NCBI GenBank assembly: GCA_913062845.1
Contig: CAJXVZ010000002.1
Coordinates: 1 to 64,000, forward strand
From: an uncultured Psychroflexus sp.
Lineage (GTDB): Bacteria; Bacteroidota; Bacteroidia; Flavobacteriales; Flavobacteriaceae
DNA length: 64,000 nucleotides
Reading direction: 5' to 3'
Shown here: positions 1 through 7,514 of the stretch, piece after piece
Position numbering within the stretch: the first letter of the stretch is position 1
Layout of the letters: every line of letters starts with the position of its first letter
The notes under the pieces: model-generated
What the model was told of the DNA's origin: nothing
Databases searched by the model: none
Seen by the model: the letters and a program-made list of their open reading frames with translations, nothing else
Position numbers and translations under genes: made by a program

Positions 1-234
1 ATATTTTTTTACTAACTACTATGTTGTTTGAATTGCGGTCATTACAGATTGTCTTGTTGTTTTTGATTTTACATTACTTGCTGTGCCCAATTCAACTGTT
101 AACATTTATGATATCTAACTCATATCAGTATTTGGGGGTAAAATTAAAGATATCACACTTGCACCTTGTGGAATTTCGGCATTCTTTAATTGCTATAACA
201 TTCGTTTTGTTCTATATCTTTGTAAATTATCCAT
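1..234 (-). CDS. Eukaryotic-type peptide chain release factor eRF1, N-terminal part (cut by window edge), TAA/TAG=Gln code
   Basis: eRF1 recognises stop codons in the ribosomal A site and triggers peptide release. Read with TAA and TAG as glutamine, the ATG at 232-234 opens 78 codons that run off the left edge. The peptide aligns end to end with the eRF1 N domain: a short N-terminal helix, then GASVISLILPP (residues 24-34) and ELGTASNVKS (48-57). The last contains the stop-decoding TASNIKS loop with Val for Ile. Five codons are TAG/TAA (residues 14, 40, 43, 72, 73), all where Gln is reasonable, and four Gln are ordinary CAA. The YxCxxxF motif, M domain and C domain lie outside the window. Bacteria use RF1/RF2 instead, so this is eukaryotic or viral; giant viruses are known to carry eRF1. 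Confidence 0.9.
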
Positions 235-295
235 CTATTATGTTAATTTATATTTGAATTTTATTATTCACATTCAAACATAAATTATAATTTTT

Positions 296-337
296 ACTTT
301 ATTTCAATTTATTTCAATTTATTTCAATTTATTTCAA
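296..337. repeat. 10-bp tandem repeat upstream of the eRF1 gene
   Basis: About four copies of ATTTCAATTT; on the minus strand each copy reads AAATTGAAAT. The array begins about 60 bases upstream of the eRF1 start and overlaps the TGA stop of the next gene (334-336). The unit contains AAATTGA, one base short of the AAAATTGA early-promoter motif described for Mimivirus, at a similar distance from the start codon. A promoter role is inference. Confidence 0.6.
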
Positions 338-765
338 TCTCTAATACTATAAGTATAAAATACCATTCCATTCTATACTAAATTTAAAATTAACATTATT
401 AATGTTTTTATTTTCATGGAATAATCCAACCCTTCAAGATTAAAAATTGCTAATACACTTGAAAACTATAATAGAGCATTAATAAAAAATGCTTTTAAGT
501 AAGGAAAACGTGTTCTATAAATAAAACCTAAGGATGTTATAAATGAGTAAATAATTATACTTGAAAATATTATAAATAATATCAATAATTTCGGAAAATT
601 TTCTATATCTTTTCCAAATGGTAAATATTCTATTAATCTGTCTCCTAATGATGAAAATAAAACTAAATATAATAGAGAAACTATTAAACATACACAAAAA
701 TAAAATATACTTACATACATATCTTTATATTCATCATCTATATAAACATCTACTTCTGGGAACAT
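334..765 (-). CDS. Small multi-pass membrane protein, TAA/TAG=Gln code, function unknown
   Basis: A 143-residue protein if TAG is read as Gln (codons 100 and 131), ending in TGA at 334-336. Under the standard code it would stop after 99 residues. The acidic N-terminus (MFPEVDVYIDDEYKDMY) is followed by hydrophobic stretches at about residues 17-40, 60-82 and 112-130, so three or four membrane spans are likely. I recognise no family. It lies between eRF1 and the deoxynucleoside kinase on the same strand, 35 bases after the kinase start-distal end and 99 bases before the eRF1 start. Low-complexity Ile/Phe/Leu composition reflects the AT-rich DNA. Confidence 0.6.
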
Positions 766-800
766 TTATTTATTTATCTTGTTATTTTATCATCAGAATA

Positions 801-1463
801 TCAGATTTTATCAATTTCTCCAATTTATACAAATACATTTTCAATTGTTTCCAAATATGAATCATATGTATCACTTCTTTCTGAATTCCAATCGATTTTT
901 ATTACATTTTTTAAACTACTCAACCAATTAATATGATATTCATTTACCATTTATAAATATTCTACTTTAATTGTTTCACCTTTTCGCTATCTTTTTTCAA
1001 TACGTTACTAACAAACTTATGGTTCTACATCTAACCAAATATAATAATCGATTTAGATATCTTTAACAAAAGCATCAAACCACTTATTATAAATTTAATA
1101 TTCTACATCTTCAATATCACCATTATTAGCAAGCATTTAAGCAAAGACATATTTATCCGTATAATTACACCGTTCTGTAATAATAATACCATCATTTGGA
1201 ACTTATTCAATTGCTTCTTTTAAAGCTACTACTCTTGAAATATATGCCATCATTTAAAATGAAAAAGCGTATTTCGTTGTATCTGCATAAAATTTTTCTA
1301 AAAATGAATGACCAGATTTATCTTTAATTTTCTCCCATTCTTTTACTGGTTCATCAACAATTACAACTTTTTTATTATTACGGAAAAACCATTTTAAATA
1401 TTTAATAAATGTTGATTTTCCTGAACCAATGTTTCCTTCTACTGAAATAATTGTTGGAGACAT
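801..1463 (-). CDS. Deoxynucleoside kinase (dCK/dGK/TK2-like), TAA/TAG=Gln code
   Basis: Phosphorylates deoxynucleosides to dNMPs for DNA precursor salvage. With TAA/TAG read as Gln it is 220 residues, from ATG at 1461-1463 to TGA at 801-803; the standard code would end it at residue 69. The P-loop GNIGSGKS is at residues 10-17. Later come the substrate region FQMMAYISRVVALKEAI, the ERC motif in IITERCNYTDKYVFA (family ERS/DRS), and the LID arginines in QQRIEKRQRKGE, followed by EYLQMVNEYHINWL. All eleven glutamines are encoded by TAA or TAG, none by CAA/CAG. Length and motif order match the eukaryotic/viral dNK family. The neighbour is DHFR, another nucleotide-supply enzyme. Exact nucleoside specificity cannot be read from the sequence. 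Confidence 0.93.
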
Positions 1464-1510
1464 TTTTAAATTATTTATAAAAATATTAAATTATTTAAAT
1501 TATTTTTTTT

Positions 1511-1544
1511 GGATTTGGATTTGGATTTGGATTTTTTGGATTTT
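1511..1544. repeat. GGATTT tandem repeat between the DHFR and dNK genes
   Basis: Three perfect GGATTT units followed by two imperfect ones, in the 114-base gap between the DHFR stop and the dNK start. On the coding strand it reads AAATCC repeated, about 50-80 bases upstream of the dNK ATG. It may be a microsatellite or part of a promoter. Confidence 0.6.
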
Positions 1545-1577
1545 AATTTGTATTTTAAATAATAAAATAACATCCTA

Positions 1578-2111
1578 TCAATTTTTCAGGTTTGTATAAA
1601 CTTTAAGTTAACCATAAGGTAATTCAATACAATTTGATATTTTTAAAGATTTTAATAATATAATTGGAAAAAATACATCACAATCAAATGAACCCTCTAT
1701 ATGTGTTAAATATATTTCATCTACATATTTTTCTTAAATTGCTTCCTAATAAATACGATATCCTCCTGCAAATACAATTTTATTAAAATTTGTTTTCGTA
1801 TTTGTATCATTTTAAGCAAATATTAAAGCCTATTTGATTGAAGGAAACACTTAAGCGTTCTCATTTTATTTGAACAATATATTCTTACTTGTAATAATCA
1901 ACCATTTTCTATTTTTGACTTATTTTGTTTTCTATGATAAACTATCCCAAGTATTTTTACCTATTATTACATAAGAATTTTAGGTCATCTTACTAAAAAA
2001 CATTAGATCATCACGTATATGCCACGGAATTGAACCATTCTTTCCAATACCTCCATCATCATCTACACACGCTAATAAAATATTTTTAATATTTTTTTAA
2101 TTATTTGACAT
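1578..2111 (-). CDS. Dihydrofolate reductase, stand-alone, TAA/TAG=Gln code
   Basis: Reduces dihydrofolate to tetrahydrofolate with NADPH, needed for dTMP and purine synthesis. With TAA/TAG read as Gln it is 177 residues, ATG at 2109-2111, TGA at 1578-1580. The fold signature is clear: ACVDDDGGIGKNGSIPWHI (residues 15-32), the catalytic acid in RDDL (D35), IIGKNTWDSL (49-58), the NADPH-binding FAGGYRIYQEAI (114-125) and the C-terminal EIYLTHIEG..CDVFFP. Eleven codons are TAA/TAG, all at acceptable Gln positions; there is no CAA/CAG. It is not fused to thymidylate synthase, unlike the bifunctional DHFR-TS of ciliates and many protists, which argues against an ordinary protist gene and favours a virus. 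It is divergent from the glycosyltransferase with 55 bases between. Confidence 0.95.
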
Positions 2112-2137
2112 TATTAATTAATTATCGTTCATTTTTT

Positions 2138-2164
2138 ATATAAATAAAAATCTTTTATTTATAT
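2138..2164. promoter_or_regulatory. AT-rich perfect palindrome in the divergent DHFR / glycosyltransferase gap
   Basis: Arms ATATAAATAAAA (2138-2149) and TTTTATTTATAT (2153-2164) are perfectly complementary around a 3-base centre. It fills the middle of the 55-base space between two divergent starts, so it is well placed as a symmetric bidirectional promoter element. AT-rich DNA makes such palindromes easier by chance, so the role is inference. Confidence 0.5.
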
Positions 2165-2166
2165 CA

Positions 2167-3711
2167 ATGTCAAACTCAAATATTTAAAATTAAAACTATA
2201 TTGTTGAATATTTGAACAATAGAGGTCTATCTTAGAAGTGTGATATCCATCCTCCTTTAAATCATATTTCTGATTCAGAACGAATTAATTATTTGAACTA
2301 TAGGAAAATAAAAAATGGAGATGTAGTTTATGTTATAACAACTACTCTTGCTGATTGGGTTAGAAGAATTTTACCAATTGTAAGAGCAAAATAAATAAAA
2401 ATTAAACTAATATTGGGTTCGAGTGATTGCGGATTTCCAAATGAACTAATGAATAAAAATGAATTAAACAAAACAGCAGTAGAAGATATCTGTTTATCAT
2501 CCAACATTGAAAGTATTTGGTGTTCCAATTATGATATTATTAAATAATAAACGGATTAGGAAATGGCGATGACCGAAAATAAAATGTTTTAAAAAATCCA
2601 TCCTATTCCTCTTGGTATTGACCTTCACACATTAGGTAATTTAAAAAGAACCTAAATTCATAAATGGGGTAGAGGAGGTTCTCCTTAAGAATAAATTCAA
2701 TAATTGAAAACTATTGCTGAAAATGCTAAAACACTTACTAAAAATGAAAAACTTATATGTATGGATTTTCATCATTAGAAATTTTAGAGACATGGAAATG
2801 ATAGATATATTGCTGAATAAGAATTGAAAGATAAATCTTTTGTTGATGTATTACCCCAACGTCTAATTAGGAAAAAATATTGGGAATGGATTTCTACACA
2901 CAAGTTTATTCTTAGTCCTCATGGAAATGGTTTAGATTGTCATAGAACATATGAATCTTTATTACTTGGGGTTATTCCAATTGTTCGTAAAAGTAGTCTA
3001 AGTGATTGTGAATTATACGATGGATTACCAATATTAGTTGTTGATAATTGGGCAGATATAAATGAACAAATGCTTAATGAATTCTATGAATAAAATTAAC
3101 ATAAATTATGTGATGAACATTTGTAAAAATGTATGTTAGATTATTGGTGGAATAAAATAGTGAATCATTCCTAAATTGATTCAAATAAAACAAGTGACAA
3201 AAATATAATTGGAATTACAATTATGAATTCTGATGATGTTGAAAAAATTAAAGATTTTAAAAGTAAAATGATTAATATTTAACAATAATTTCAAGATTAA
3301 TTTAAGAAATCCAAAATTATTATTATTACAAACAATCCACAATTGGATAAACATATAAAACTATAAGGAACAGAGTCTTAAAGTGTTGAAATAATATTAC
3401 TTAATGAAACTCCTAAGTATTTTGCCGAACAATCTTAGAAAAATGCATATATTTATAATATAAGTCAGAGATATATTAGAGATTAGGAATGGGATTATGT
3501 ATGTATTTTTAATTTATAAAAAGATGATGGTTTTGTAAATATTTAAGGTATTCAAAAATCAACATTCAGGTCTTAGGATAACAGATAAAATACTATAGTC
3601 AAAACTATTCTAAAATGTATCGCAAGAAAAACCACTATCACATTAGTAATTAGTTAATTCAGTAATATTAGTCGCTTGTATTCTAAGAGTTTTGGAGACT
3701 TTAAATCTTGA
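2167..3711 (+). CDS. Exostosin-like glycosyltransferase with a truncated second domain, TAA/TAG=Gln code (3' end lost at junction)
   Basis: Probable sugar transferase. Read with TAA/TAG as Gln, the frame stays open from ATG 2167 to a TGA at 3709-3711, with about 30 in-frame TAA/TAG; some CAA/CAG are also used. Residues 1-300 resemble exostosin/GT47-like proteins. The nucleotide-sugar loop is KFILSPHGNGLDCHRTYES (246-264), followed by LLLGVIPIV and GLPILVVDNWADI. A second region from about residue 345 (NIIGITIMNS, IIIITNNP, NISQRYIRDQEWDYVCIFN) looks like the beginning of another glycosyltransferase domain. The frame then loses its character after about codon 475, and the last 30-40 codons probably belong to the adjoining bacterial DNA. 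I therefore read it as a gene broken by the junction. The family call is moderate; the coding status is strong. Confidence 0.7.
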
Positions 3712-3815
3712 GATTACGACCTTTATTCCAAAACCAATCTCCTCCACTCTAAAAACCCGGAGATCAACAATAATTAAACCCTGTTAAAAAGGCTATTTTT
3801 AAAAACTTATCAACA
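3570..3815. other. Junction between the code-reassigned fragment and flavobacterial chromosome
   Basis: Left of about 3,570 the DNA is AT-rich and coding only with TAA/TAG=Gln. From about 3,720 the composition and spacing are those of a flavobacterial mraZ upstream region. No transposase, integrase, tRNA or clear repeat marks the join, and the glycosyltransferase frame fades out here. Either an assembly chimera or a real insertion would look like this; I favour a chimera. I see no convincing gene between 3,620 and 3,880. Confidence 0.65.
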
Positions 3816-3818
3816 ATG

Positions 3819-3861
3819 TGGGGAAAAGTGGTAAATTGTGGTAAAAAAATCAATATATTTG
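3819..3861 (+). promoter_or_regulatory. MraZ operator (three 10-bp-phased boxes) and -7 promoter of the dcw cluster
   Basis: TGG cores start at 3819, 3829 and 3839, exactly one helical turn apart (TGGGG, TGG, TGG). This is the layout of the MraZ-bound TGGG-N5 repeats known upstream of mraZ in other bacteria. A Bacteroidota -7 element TATATTTG lies at 3854-3861, 18 bases before the mraZ ATG. MraZ bound here would cover the -33 region, consistent with autorepression of the cluster. Confidence 0.75.
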
Positions 3862-3879
3862 ACCTAATAATTCCAGCGA

Positions 3880-4338
3880 ATGACCACTTTTATCGGAACA
3901 TATGAATGCAAAATAGACGCAAAAGGGCGACTATTATTGCCTTCTGCGCTAAAAAAACAAATGCTCTCCCATCTGGAGCAGGGTTTTGTTTTGAAGCGTT
4001 CTGTGTTTCAGAAATGCCTGGAATTATATCCCATGCAGGAATGGAATGTTCTAATGCAGAAAATCAATGGTCTGAACCGTTTTAAGAAAAAAAACAACGA
4101 TTTTATCAGAAAATTCACCGCTGGAGTTAAGGTAATTGATGTTGACACGAACGGCAGACTGCTTATTCCAAAAGACCTTAAAACTTTTTCTGGTATCACA
4201 AAGAACATCGTACTCTCTTCTGCCATCAACATTATTGAAATATGGGATAAAGACCTCTACGAATCTTCAATTGAAGATGTCGATGACTTTGCAGATCTAG
4301 CTGAAGACGTAATGGGCAATGACGATGACATCATATGA
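3880..4338 (+). CDS. mraZ: Division/cell wall cluster transcriptional regulator MraZ
   Basis: MraZ is a ring-forming DNA-binding protein that controls the dcw operon by binding repeated boxes upstream of its own gene. The 152 residues contain two SpoVT/AbrB-like repeats. The first starts at FIGTYECKIDAKGRLLLPSALK (near residue 4), the second at KVIDVDTNGRLLIPKDL (near residue 86). Length and the duplicated DxxGRxxxP signature fit the family, with a flavobacterial-style acidic tail (residues 130-152). It is the first gene of the cluster and overlaps rsmH by 20 bases. The three boxes at 3819-3841 point to autoregulation. Confidence 0.95.
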   Translation: MTTFIGTYECKIDAKGRLLLPSALKKQMLSHLEQGFVLKRSVFQKCLELYPMQEWNVLMQKINGLNRFKKKNNDFIRKFTAGVKVIDVDTNGRLLIPKDLKTFSGITKNIVLSSAINIIEIWDKDLYESSIEDVDDFADLAEDVMGNDDDII

Positions 4339-5230
4339 TTACCACATACCGGTGCTTAAGCAGGAATGTATTGATGGTCTCAACATCAATGCAAATGGCA
4401 TTTACGTTGACGCCACTTTTGGCGGTGGTGGACATTCAAGAGCGATTTTAGAAAAACTCGGCCCCGATGGTAAACTCATTGCCTTTGACCAGGACAAAGA
4501 CGCATTAAATAATCTTATAGAGGACGATCGCTTTTTGTTGATCAATGAAAACTTCAGGTTCTTAAAGCGGTTTTTAAAATTTCACGGCTTTCAGAAAGTA
4601 GATGGCATACTTGCAGATTTTGGCGTGTCTTCTCATCAATTCAATGAAGCCGAACGTGGGTTTTCTATCCGTTTTGATGCAGCTCTGGATATGAGAATGG
4701 ATCAGGATCAGAATCTTTCAGCCAAGCAAATCATCAATGAATATTCTGAAGAAAAACTATCAGAAATTATCAGACAATATGCCGAATTAAAGATGGCTCC
4801 CAAGCTGGCTTCGGCTATAGTCAGTGCGAGATCTCAGGCACCCATAGAAACAACACTTCAATTGAATAAAGTTCTGGAATCTTTCCTGCCAAAAACCAAA
4901 TCAAACAAATTTTTGGCTCAGATATATCAGGCCCTAAGAATTGAGGTCAATCAGGAACTGGAGGCTTTAAAGGAATTTTTAAAACAAAGCGCTGAAGTTC
5001 TGGAACAAGGCGGAAGACTTTGTCTGATGTCCTACCATTCGCTGGAGGACAGGCTGGTCAAACATTTTATAAGGAGTGGGAATTTTGATGATGACATCCA
5101 GAAGGACTTTTACGGCAATATCCAGAGACCATTAAAAAAAGTTGGTAAACTCATCGTTCCGGATAATGATGAAATTACCCAAAACAACAGGGCGAGAAGT
5201 GCTAAACTTAGAATAGCTGAAAAAATTTAG
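4319..5230 (+). CDS. rsmH: 16S rRNA (cytosine(1402)-N4)-methyltransferase RsmH
   Basis: Methylates N4 of C1402 in the 16S rRNA decoding centre using S-adenosylmethionine. The 303 residues include the hallmark YHIPVLKQECIDGL near the start, the SAM-binding GIYVDATFGGGGHSRAIL, ILADFGVSSHQ, and RALRIEVNQELEAL (here QALRIEVNQEL) plus the C-terminal SYHSLEDRLVKHF. Length is normal. The start at 4319 overlaps mraZ by 20 bases; a second ATG at 4325 (MTSYDYHIP) is equally plausible. Standard place in the dcw cluster, three bases before the FtsL-like gene. Confidence 0.97.
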   Translation: MTMTSYDYHIPVLKQECIDGLNINANGIYVDATFGGGGHSRAILEKLGPDGKLIAFDQDKDALNNLIEDDRFLLINENFRFLKRFLKFHGFQKVDGILADFGVSSHQFNEAERGFSIRFDAALDMRMDQDQNLSAKQIINEYSEEKLSEIIRQYAELKMAPKLASAIVSARSQAPIETTLQLNKVLESFLPKTKSNKFLAQIYQALRIEVNQELEALKEFLKQSAEVLEQGGRLCLMSYHSLEDRLVKHFIRSGNFDDDIQKDFYGNIQRPLKKVGKLIVPDNDEITQNNRARSAKLRIAEKI

Positions 5231-5232
5231 AA

Positions 5233-5553
5233 ATGAGTAAAGGCGTAGTAGATATCATAAAAGGAAAATTCCTGATCCAGGATGGAGCATTCAAAAACTG
5301 GGCGTTTATTGTTTTTTGTGCTCTACTTGCGTTAGTCATGGTTTTCAGTTCCCACAGCACCGATCAAAAGGTCTACAAAATAGCAGAACTTAAAGCGAAA
5401 GCGAAGGCTTTGAGAAGTGAGTTTGTCGATACAAAAAAAGATGTTATGCAACTCAAAATGGAATCCAATGTGGCAAAAATCATGACCGAAAGAGGCATCA
5501 AACTGTCCAGCGAACCGCCTTATGAAATCATCGTAAAATCAAATAAGGAATGA
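5233..5553 (+). CDS. ftsL: FtsL-like cell division protein (bitopic membrane protein)
   Basis: A short protein of 106 residues between rsmH and the division transpeptidase, exactly where FtsL sits in dcw clusters. It has a cytoplasmic N-terminus, one membrane helix (about residues 22-40, NWAFIVFCALLALVMVF) and a periplasmic coiled-coil-like stretch rich in Lys/Ala/Leu (52-85). The FtsQLB complex links early divisome proteins to FtsWI activation. Sequence similarity across phyla is weak, so the call rests on topology, size and position; it fits the Bacteroidota FtsL-like family. It overlaps ftsI by four bases. Confidence 0.85.
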   Translation: MSKGVVDIIKGKFLIQDGAFKNWAFIVFCALLALVMVFSSHSTDQKVYKIAELKAKAKALRSEFVDTKKDVMQLKMESNVAKIMTERGIKLSSEPPYEIIVKSNKE

Positions 5554-7514
5554 AAGAGCAGAAAAACATCCTGAAAAGATTTTACCTGATCCTATTGGTC
5601 TTAATAATATTTGTTGGTGGCATTATTTATAAGATCATCGAGATTCAGGTAATCGATGGTGACCATTACAAATCTATCGCAGAAAAAACGGTCTACAAAA
5701 GTTTTATTATCGAGCCCAACAGGGGCAATTTGTATGACGCCAATCTAAATCTTTTGGCGACTTCTGTACCACAATACGAAATAAGGTTTGACGCCGTCAC
5801 TGTATCCGAAGAAAACTTCAACAAAAATCTACAGGGATTATCAGAGGCGTTGTCAAAATTTTTCAATAAGCCGGTATCTTATTACAAAAACAAATTGCTC
5901 AGGGCAAGACAGCAACATAAGCGTTATGTATTTATCGCAAAAGATCTGGATTATAGTGACTTGCAACAAGTAAAATCTTTTCCAATGTTCAATCTGGGTC
6001 CCTACAAAGGTGGTTTTATTGTTGAGCAAAGCATCAAGCGTGAACATCCGCTGGGAAAAGTTGGCCGAAGAACTGTTGGTTATAATAATGTAGGGCTTGA
6101 AGGCGCTTTTAACGAACAACTCGAGGGAAAAAAAGGGAAGCAATTCAAACAGAAAATATCCAAAGGTCAATGGAAGCCGCTCAATGACGGGAATGCTATT
6201 GAACCCAAGGACGGTCTTGATGTGGTTTCTACTATAGATGTGAACATACAGGATATTGCCCATTTTGCCCTACTCAGACAATTAGAAAAGTTCAAAGCAG
6301 ACCATGGTAGCGTTATTGTGATGGAATCCAAAACAGGGGAAATTAAGGCCATGGCCAATTTAGGGAAAGATAAGGATAGCGACTCTTACTACGAAGAACG
6401 TAACTATGCCGTTTGGGAAAGTCATGAACCGGGTTCTACTTTTAAACTTATTAGCCTTGCTGCAGCTCTTGAAGATAAAGTTACCGATACTTCTCAGGTC
6501 ATTGACACCAGAAATGGTGTGGTAACTTATTACAAGAGAAAGGTGAAAGACTCACGACCAGGCGGATATGGAAAAATCACTATGGGTAAAGCTTTTCAGG
6601 TCTCTTCAAATACTGCTTTCGCGCAGGTAATTAATGACAATTATAAAGACAAACCCGAACAATTCGTAGATCGATTGGTCAACATGGGGATTAATGAGAA
6701 AATTGGTCTTGAAATAAAAGGAGAAGGACGCCCATCAATACCACATCCTGATGACAACAACTGGTATGGTACTACGCTTCCGTGGATGTCTTTTGGCTAT
6801 GGCGTTTCAATGACACCACTGCAGGTCCTTACTTTTTATAACGCGATTGCCAATGATGGCATTAAGGTAAAACCCAGGTTCATAAGGAAGATCATGGACA
6901 AAGGAAATGATCTGGAAGTTTTTGATGAACCTATGATTCAAAATTCTGTAGTATCAAAAGAAACAGCTAAGATACTTCAGGATCTGTTAAAAAAGACTGT
7001 TGAAAAAGGCACTGCTGAAAATATACACAATGAAAATTTCTCAATGGCCGGTAAAACAGGTACCTGCCAGACAGAGTACTGGATAAGCTCCGGTAGGTAT
7101 ATTGCCTCTTTTGCAGGATATTTTCCTGCTGAAGAACCCAAATACTCCTGCATAGTAACCATTCATAAACCGGATACCAGAATCGGATTTTACGGGAGTC
7201 AGGTTGCTGCACCCGTATTTGCCGAAATTGCCGAGAAAATATATACCAAAACACCTGTAAAAGATAAGATTGAAGCAGACAGCATTTTTAATATTGAAAG
7301 AGATATAGCTTATAATGAACAAATCGCAGTGAGTGAGAATGCTATTGATAAAATGCCGGACCTGACGGGATTATCTCTGATGGATGCTATCTCTTTGGTT
7401 GAAAATATGGGTATAAAAGTACAATTTGAAGGCGAAGGCAATGTCGTTGGCCAATCCGTAGCTAAGGGCAGAAACCTGAATAATGTTAAACTGGTAAAAC
7501 TCACTTTGGAATGA
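5550..7514 (+). CDS. ftsI: Division-specific peptidoglycan transpeptidase FtsI (PBP3-like) with C-terminal PASTA domain
   Basis: Class B penicillin-binding protein that cross-links septal peptidoglycan together with FtsW. The 654 residues show an N-terminal membrane anchor (about 9-28), the dimerisation domain (EPNRGNLYDAN), then the transpeptidase motifs S296-T-F-K299, S352-S-N354 and K502-T-G-T505. S296 is the acylated serine. After residue about 590 comes one PASTA domain (MPDLTGLSLMDAISLVENMG), which is usual in Bacteroidota and Gram-positive PBPs but absent in E. coli FtsI. It overlaps ftsL and murE by four bases each, so translation is probably coupled. Confidence 0.96.
   Translation: MKEQKNILKRFYLILLVLIIFVGGIIYKIIEIQVIDGDHYKSIAEKTVYKSFIIEPNRGNLYDANLNLLATSVPQYEIRFDAVTVSEENFNKNLQGLSEALSKFFNKPVSYYKNKLLRARQQHKRYVFIAKDLDYSDLQQVKSFPMFNLGPYKGGFIVEQSIKREHPLGKVGRRTVGYNNVGLEGAFNEQLEGKKGKQFKQKISKGQWKPLNDGNAIEPKDGLDVVSTIDVNIQDIAHFALLRQLEKFKADHGSVIVMESKTGEIKAMANLGKDKDSDSYYEERNYAVWESHEPGSTFKLISLAAALEDKVTDTSQVIDTRNGVVTYYKRKVKDSRPGGYGKITMGKAFQVSSNTAFAQVINDNYKDKPEQFVDRLVNMGINEKIGLEIKGEGRPSIPHPDDNNWYGTTLPWMSFGYGVSMTPLQVLTFYNAIANDGIKVKPRFIRKIMDKGNDLEVFDEPMIQNSVVSKETAKILQDLLKKTVEKGTAENIHNENFSMAGKTGTCQTEYWISSGRYIASFAGYFPAEEPKYSCIVTIHKPDTRIGFYGSQVAAPVFAEIAEKIYTKTPVKDKIEADSIFNIERDIAYNEQIAVSENAIDKMPDLTGLSLMDAISLVENMGIKVQFEGEGNVVGQSVAKGRNLNNVKLVKLTLE

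Noticed and set aside
21-257. Plus-strand open frame of 78 codons
   Set aside because: It is the antisense of the eRF1 N-terminus, which explains the openness; the product is low-complexity and hydrophobic with no family features.
2328-2528. Minus-strand frame inside the glycosyltransferase gene
   Set aside because: Shadow of the strongly supported plus-strand gene.
1-3600. Reading the left fragment as decayed bacterial pseudogenes
   Set aside because: The interrupting codons are only TAA and TAG, never TGA, sit where Gln fits, and there are no frameshifts; the proteins are eukaryotic/viral types.
1-3600. Other altered codes, such as TGA=Trp or TGA=Gly
   Set aside because: No in-frame TGA is needed anywhere, and TGA gives sensible C-terminal ends for the membrane protein, kinase and reductase.
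3615-3653. Tiny ORF (12 codons, starting MYRKKNHYHISN) near the junction
   Set aside because: Too short to support and without a convincing promoter; lies in the uncertain join region.
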